In this document: one piece after another, positions 7,715-10,093 of the stretch
Position numbering within the stretch: the first letter of the stretch is position 1
Layout of the letters: each line of letters begins with the position of its first letter
From: Spirochaetaceae bacterium UBA1306
Lineage (GTDB): Bacteria; Spirochaetota; Spirochaetia; Treponematales; Rectinemataceae
Assembly: GCA_002307245.1 (NCBI GenBank)
Contig: DBTW01000092.1
Location: 1-10,093, forward strand
Reading direction: 5' to 3'
DNA: 10,093 nucleotides
The notes under the pieces: generated by a model
Databases searched by the model: none
Told to the model about the DNA's origin: nothing
The model's input: only the letters and a program-made list of their open reading frames with translations
Program-made: the position numbers and the translations under genes

Positions 7715-7743
7715 ATTGTGGCGAAAAAAGCCCCCGGCGTCAA
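7715..7743 (-). promoter_or_regulatory. Probable sigma-70-type promoter of pheST
   Basis: On the minus strand TTGACG (7743-7738, five of six to consensus) is followed after exactly 17 nt by CACAAT (7720-7715, four of six). The -35 box begins one base after the stop codon of the upstream receiver–dikinase-like gene. The expected transcript start is near 7708, giving a leader of about 69 nt before the pheS ATG. The spacer includes a T6 run, which in this GC-rich window stands out. It is the only candidate in the window with good boxes and ideal spacing. Confidence 0.6.
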
Positions 7744-7744
7744 T

Positions 7745-10093
7745 TCATGGGGTCATCGCCCGCTTGCGGATGGCCGCGCGGCTTCCGCGTCCGTCCATCA
7801 GGATCTCCATGGGAGCGGGTAGGAGGGTGCGGGCGCAGTGGGCGGTGCGGCGCGCGGGCGCGAAGGAATAGAGCCAGGCCCAGTCCACGAAGCTCGCGCC
7901 GCCCCAGGGCACGGTGAAGTAGCCGATGCTCATGCTCGTCACGTTGTGGAAGAAATGCGAGCCAAGGGAGGAGTCGACATGGAAGTCGGGGAGGTCGGCC
8001 TCGACGATGGCGCGCGCCATCGAGATCTGGGCGAAGGAGACGGGCACGCCCAGGCGGCGGTCGCGCGTGCCCCAGCGGCCGGGTCCCACGAGCACGTAGC
8101 GGCGCCCCAAGGCGCGCATCTCCCGGTCGAGCTCCTCGATCTCGGCGGCGATGGCCAGGGTCTCGGAGCGGTCGAAGAGCCGCGGATCGACCCAGACCAG
8201 GTCCGAGATCGTCGCGTCGCGCCCGTTCCCCATGCTCCGCTCCGAGAGGATGAAGCACTCCTCCCTCGGGACGCCGCCCAGGTCGACGGCCGCCTTGCCG
8301 TCGCCGCGGATGAGCGGCTTGAGCTGGAGGACGTAGAGGGCCGGCCTGCCCGAGGGCTCGTCGAGGTTGAGGGCGTACTCGATCTCCACGGGCGTGCCCA
8401 TCGAGCGCGAGCCCATGTCGAGGACCATGTCGATGGCCTCGGCGAAGGGCAGGGCGCCGTGCTTGAGTATGTTGGCGAGGTCGACGACGCGCGGGCCCCG
8501 GGCCGAGAGACCGGGAACCAGCCGCTCGTCCCCCGCGTCCCAGGTCGAGGCGAGGAGGCCGAAGCTCGGGTCGGCCTCGGCCTCCCCTATGTCGAGCTCG
8601 CGCAGCGCGGCCTCGTCGCCGGAGAGGATGTCGGGCTCGTCGTCCTCCATGTCGAGGGCGCGGAAGACCCGCTGGGAGCAATCGCGGAGGCTCGCGGGCG
8701 GGACGATGTCGAGCTTGGGGTACTTCGGGCAGAAGCGGTAGGCCGGCCCTCCCCCGGCGACGTACGAGCCGAGGCCCAGGGCCGCGACGCAGAGCCCGTC
8801 CTCGGGCTTGAGGTAGGAGACCGGGTAGTAATTGCGCGACTGGGCCGTGCCCGAGACGTGGGGATAGTGCCAGCGGCCCCGCCTCGTCCCCACGAGCTCC
8901 TGGACCACGACGCCCATCCGCTCCTCCTCGAGGGCGTAGCCGGCTAGCTCGAAGTAGTCGCGGGTCTTCCGGGCGAAGAGGCTCGCGTAGATGAGGAGGA
9001 CGGCGCGGGCGAGCTGCCGCCCGCGCGCGGCGCGGTCGGGATGGGAGTTGGGGATGAGGTAGGTCTCGTAGATGCCGGAGAAGGGCACCTGGAGCATGTC
9101 CTCGAAGAGGCCCGAGGAACGCACGGCCAGGGGCCCCTCCGTGGCCCAGGCGAAGCGCTCGAGGCGCTCCACGAGGGCTGAGGGGAGGCCGGTTTCGAGG
9201 AAGCGGGAGCGCAGCTCCTCGTCCGCGCGACCGGCCTCGTAGAAGGCGTAGGACCACAGGCCGTTCGACTCGAGGAAGAGCTCGAACTCGTCGATGCCGA
9301 TGAAGGCAGTCCGCGGCACCTTCACGTCCAGGCCCTCGACGTAGCGCGAGAAGTCGACGTTCTCGACGAGGCCCTTGATGAAGATGAGGCCGCGGCCCTT
9401 GCCCCCGACCGAGCCCGAGCCCAGGCGGGACATGCAGTTGTCGTCGCGGCAGGAGGCCTCGTCGTAGTCGGCGATCGCTCCGCGGGAGCGCTCCTTGCGG
9501 GCCTGGCCCAGCACCCGGACGATGAAGTCGCGCATCGCGCCGGTGGTGCCGAAGTCGCCGATCTTGTAGGGCTTGAGCATCTCGGCGAAGCGCAGCTCCC
9601 CGCGGGCCGTCAGCCAGGTCGAGAAGTGGTTGCGGCTCGCGTGGAAGACGAGGCACTCCTCGGGCACCTCCTCGAGGAGGCCCATGAACTCCGCGATGTC
9701 GCGGGCCTCGGCCACCGGCGCGCCGTCGGGCATGCGGAAGAGGAAGGGCCCGAAGCCCAGGCTCTCGTTGAGGAAGGCCGCGAGCTCGTGCTCGAGGGAT
9801 TCGGAGCCCTTGTCCGCGAAGGCCGCGCCGAGGGCGAAGGCCCGCCCTCGGACCCCCTCCTCGCTCGACTGGATCATCACGGGCAGGGAGGCGATCCGCG
9901 ACTTGGCCATCTCGAGGAAGGCGAAGCCCGCCTCGGGGTCGGGCTTGCCGGCGCGGGGGAAGCGCACGTCCGTGATCACGGTGAGGAGGTAGGGCTCGTA
10001 GCGGTCGAAGAGGGCGACGGCCTCCTCGTAGCTCGAGGCGAGGAGGATCTTGGGCCTCGCGCGGGCGCGGAGGAGCTTGGAGGCCTCGACGCC
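7745..10093 (-). CDS. Receiver domain fused to PEP-synthase/PPDK-type ATP-binding domain, N-terminus cut by window edge
   Basis: The frame is open to the right edge, so the N-terminus is missing; 782 residues are visible and the real start lies outside. Residues about 14-110 are a CheY-like receiver: RPKILLASSYEEA, the acceptor Asp42 in VITDVRFP, Ser76-Ser77 in VMIQSSEE, and Lys95 in ADKGSES. The acidic pair normally needed lies upstream. From about 225 on is a pyruvate-phosphate-dikinase N-terminal (ATP-grasp-like) domain: GGKGRG at 230-235, LAVRSSGLFED near 322-332, FSGIYETYL, and YVLQLKPLI near 587-595 where dikinases usually have LQxRP. The C-terminal part has VGPGRWGTRD (669-678) and GSHFFHN (721-727). 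No phosphohistidine domain (the TxHxA-type motif) and no PEP-binding barrel are present, so true PEP synthase activity is unlikely. It resembles large receiver-containing PEP/pyruvate-binding proteins I recall in Bacteroidetes and other bacteria, often named PEP synthase. A phosphate-controlled ATP-dependent role is inference. Confidence 0.85.
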   Translation of the reverse strand, partial: GVEASKLLRARARPKILLASSYEEAVALFDRYEPYLLTVITDVRFPRAGKPDPEAGFAFLEMAKSRIASLPVMIQSSEEGVRGRAFALGAAFADKGSESLEHELAAFLNESLGFGPFLFRMPDGAPVAEARDIAEFMGLLEEVPEECLVFHASRNHFSTWLTARGELRFAEMLKPYKIGDFGTTGAMRDFIVRVLGQARKERSRGAIADYDEASCRDDNCMSRLGSGSVGGKGRGLIFIKGLVENVDFSRYVEGLDVKVPRTAFIGIDEFELFLESNGLWSYAFYEAGRADEELRSRFLETGLPSALVERLERFAWATEGPLAVRSSGLFEDMLQVPFSGIYETYLIPNSHPDRAARGRQLARAVLLIYASLFARKTRDYFELAGYALEEERMGVVVQELVGTRRGRWHYPHVSGTAQSRNYYPVSYLKPEDGLCVAALGLGSYVAGGGPAYRFCPKYPKLDIVPPASLRDCSQRVFRALDMEDDEPDILSGDEAALRELDIGEAEADPSFGLLASTWDAGDERLVPGLSARGPRVVDLANILKHGALPFAEAIDMVLDMGSRSMGTPVEIEYALNLDEPSGRPALYVLQLKPLIRGDGKAAVDLGGVPREECFILSERSMGNGRDATISDLVWVDPRLFDRSETLAIAAEIEELDREMRALGRRYVLVGPGRWGTRDRRLGVPVSFAQISMARAIVEADLPDFHVDSSLGSHFFHNVTSMSIGYFTVPWGGASFVDWAWLYSFAPARRTAHCARTLLPAPMEILMDGRGSRAAIRKRAMTP

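Noticed and set aside
7622..7718. Leader peptide upstream of pheS (ATG GCG GGA ...)
   Set aside because: Its ATG overlaps the proposed -10 box, so it would not be on the transcript. It has a single Phe codon and runs into the pheS coding region.
7711..7737. Terminator for the receiver–dikinase-like gene (CGCCA/TGGCG hairpin plus T6)
   Set aside because: On the minus strand the T6 run comes before the hairpin, the wrong order. The only stem before the T-run is three base pairs. The region fits better as a promoter spacer and -10 box.

Overview
This is a GC-rich (roughly 70% by eye) bacterial window in which every supported gene lies on the minus strand. It reads from high to low coordinates as: receiver–dikinase-like protein (5' end outside the window) > pheS > pheT > secreted HEAT-repeat protein > small membrane protein > comM/yifB (3' end outside the window). 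The organism is most likely a high-GC spirochaete. Both phenylalanyl-tRNA synthetase subunits are of the archaeal/eukaryotic type, which is characteristic of spirochaetes among bacteria. The ComM N-terminus also has the spirochaete-like form as I remember it. This assignment is an inference from protein resemblance, with no marker RNA in the window.

Right part (7745-10093): a large protein with an N-terminal CheY-like receiver domain followed by a PEP-synthase/PPDK-type ATP-binding domain. It has no visible phosphohistidine swivel domain or PEP/pyruvate barrel. Middle (6053-7639 and 4265-6010): pheS and pheT, 42 nt apart, encoding the two subunits of PheRS. The 104-nt gap upstream of pheS holds a good sigma-70-type promoter starting just after the upstream stop codon. 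It is followed by a roughly 69-nt leader that can fold into a strong stem-loop and a competing smaller hairpin touching the ribosome binding site. A perfect 10-bp stem-loop without a U-tract sits on the pheT stop codon.

Left part: a 789-residue exported HEAT-repeat protein (1837-4206) of unknown function, whose coding sequence contains a perfect 28-bp palindrome. Next comes a 99-residue protein with three predicted membrane segments (1486-1785), then a 160-nt gap. The window ends in a truncated ComM/YifB AAA+ ATPase (1-1325).

The short same-strand gaps (42, 58 and 51 nt) suggest pheS, pheT, the HEAT gene and the membrane-protein gene may be co-transcribed from the pheS promoter, perhaps damped by the hairpin after pheT. 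comM, after its longer gap, may have its own start, but I see no convincing promoter there. I see no RNA genes, insertion sequences, CRISPR arrays or prophage genes. Most of the window is housekeeping. The less ordinary items are the receiver–dikinase-like protein, the pheS leader, the palindrome and the secreted HEAT protein.
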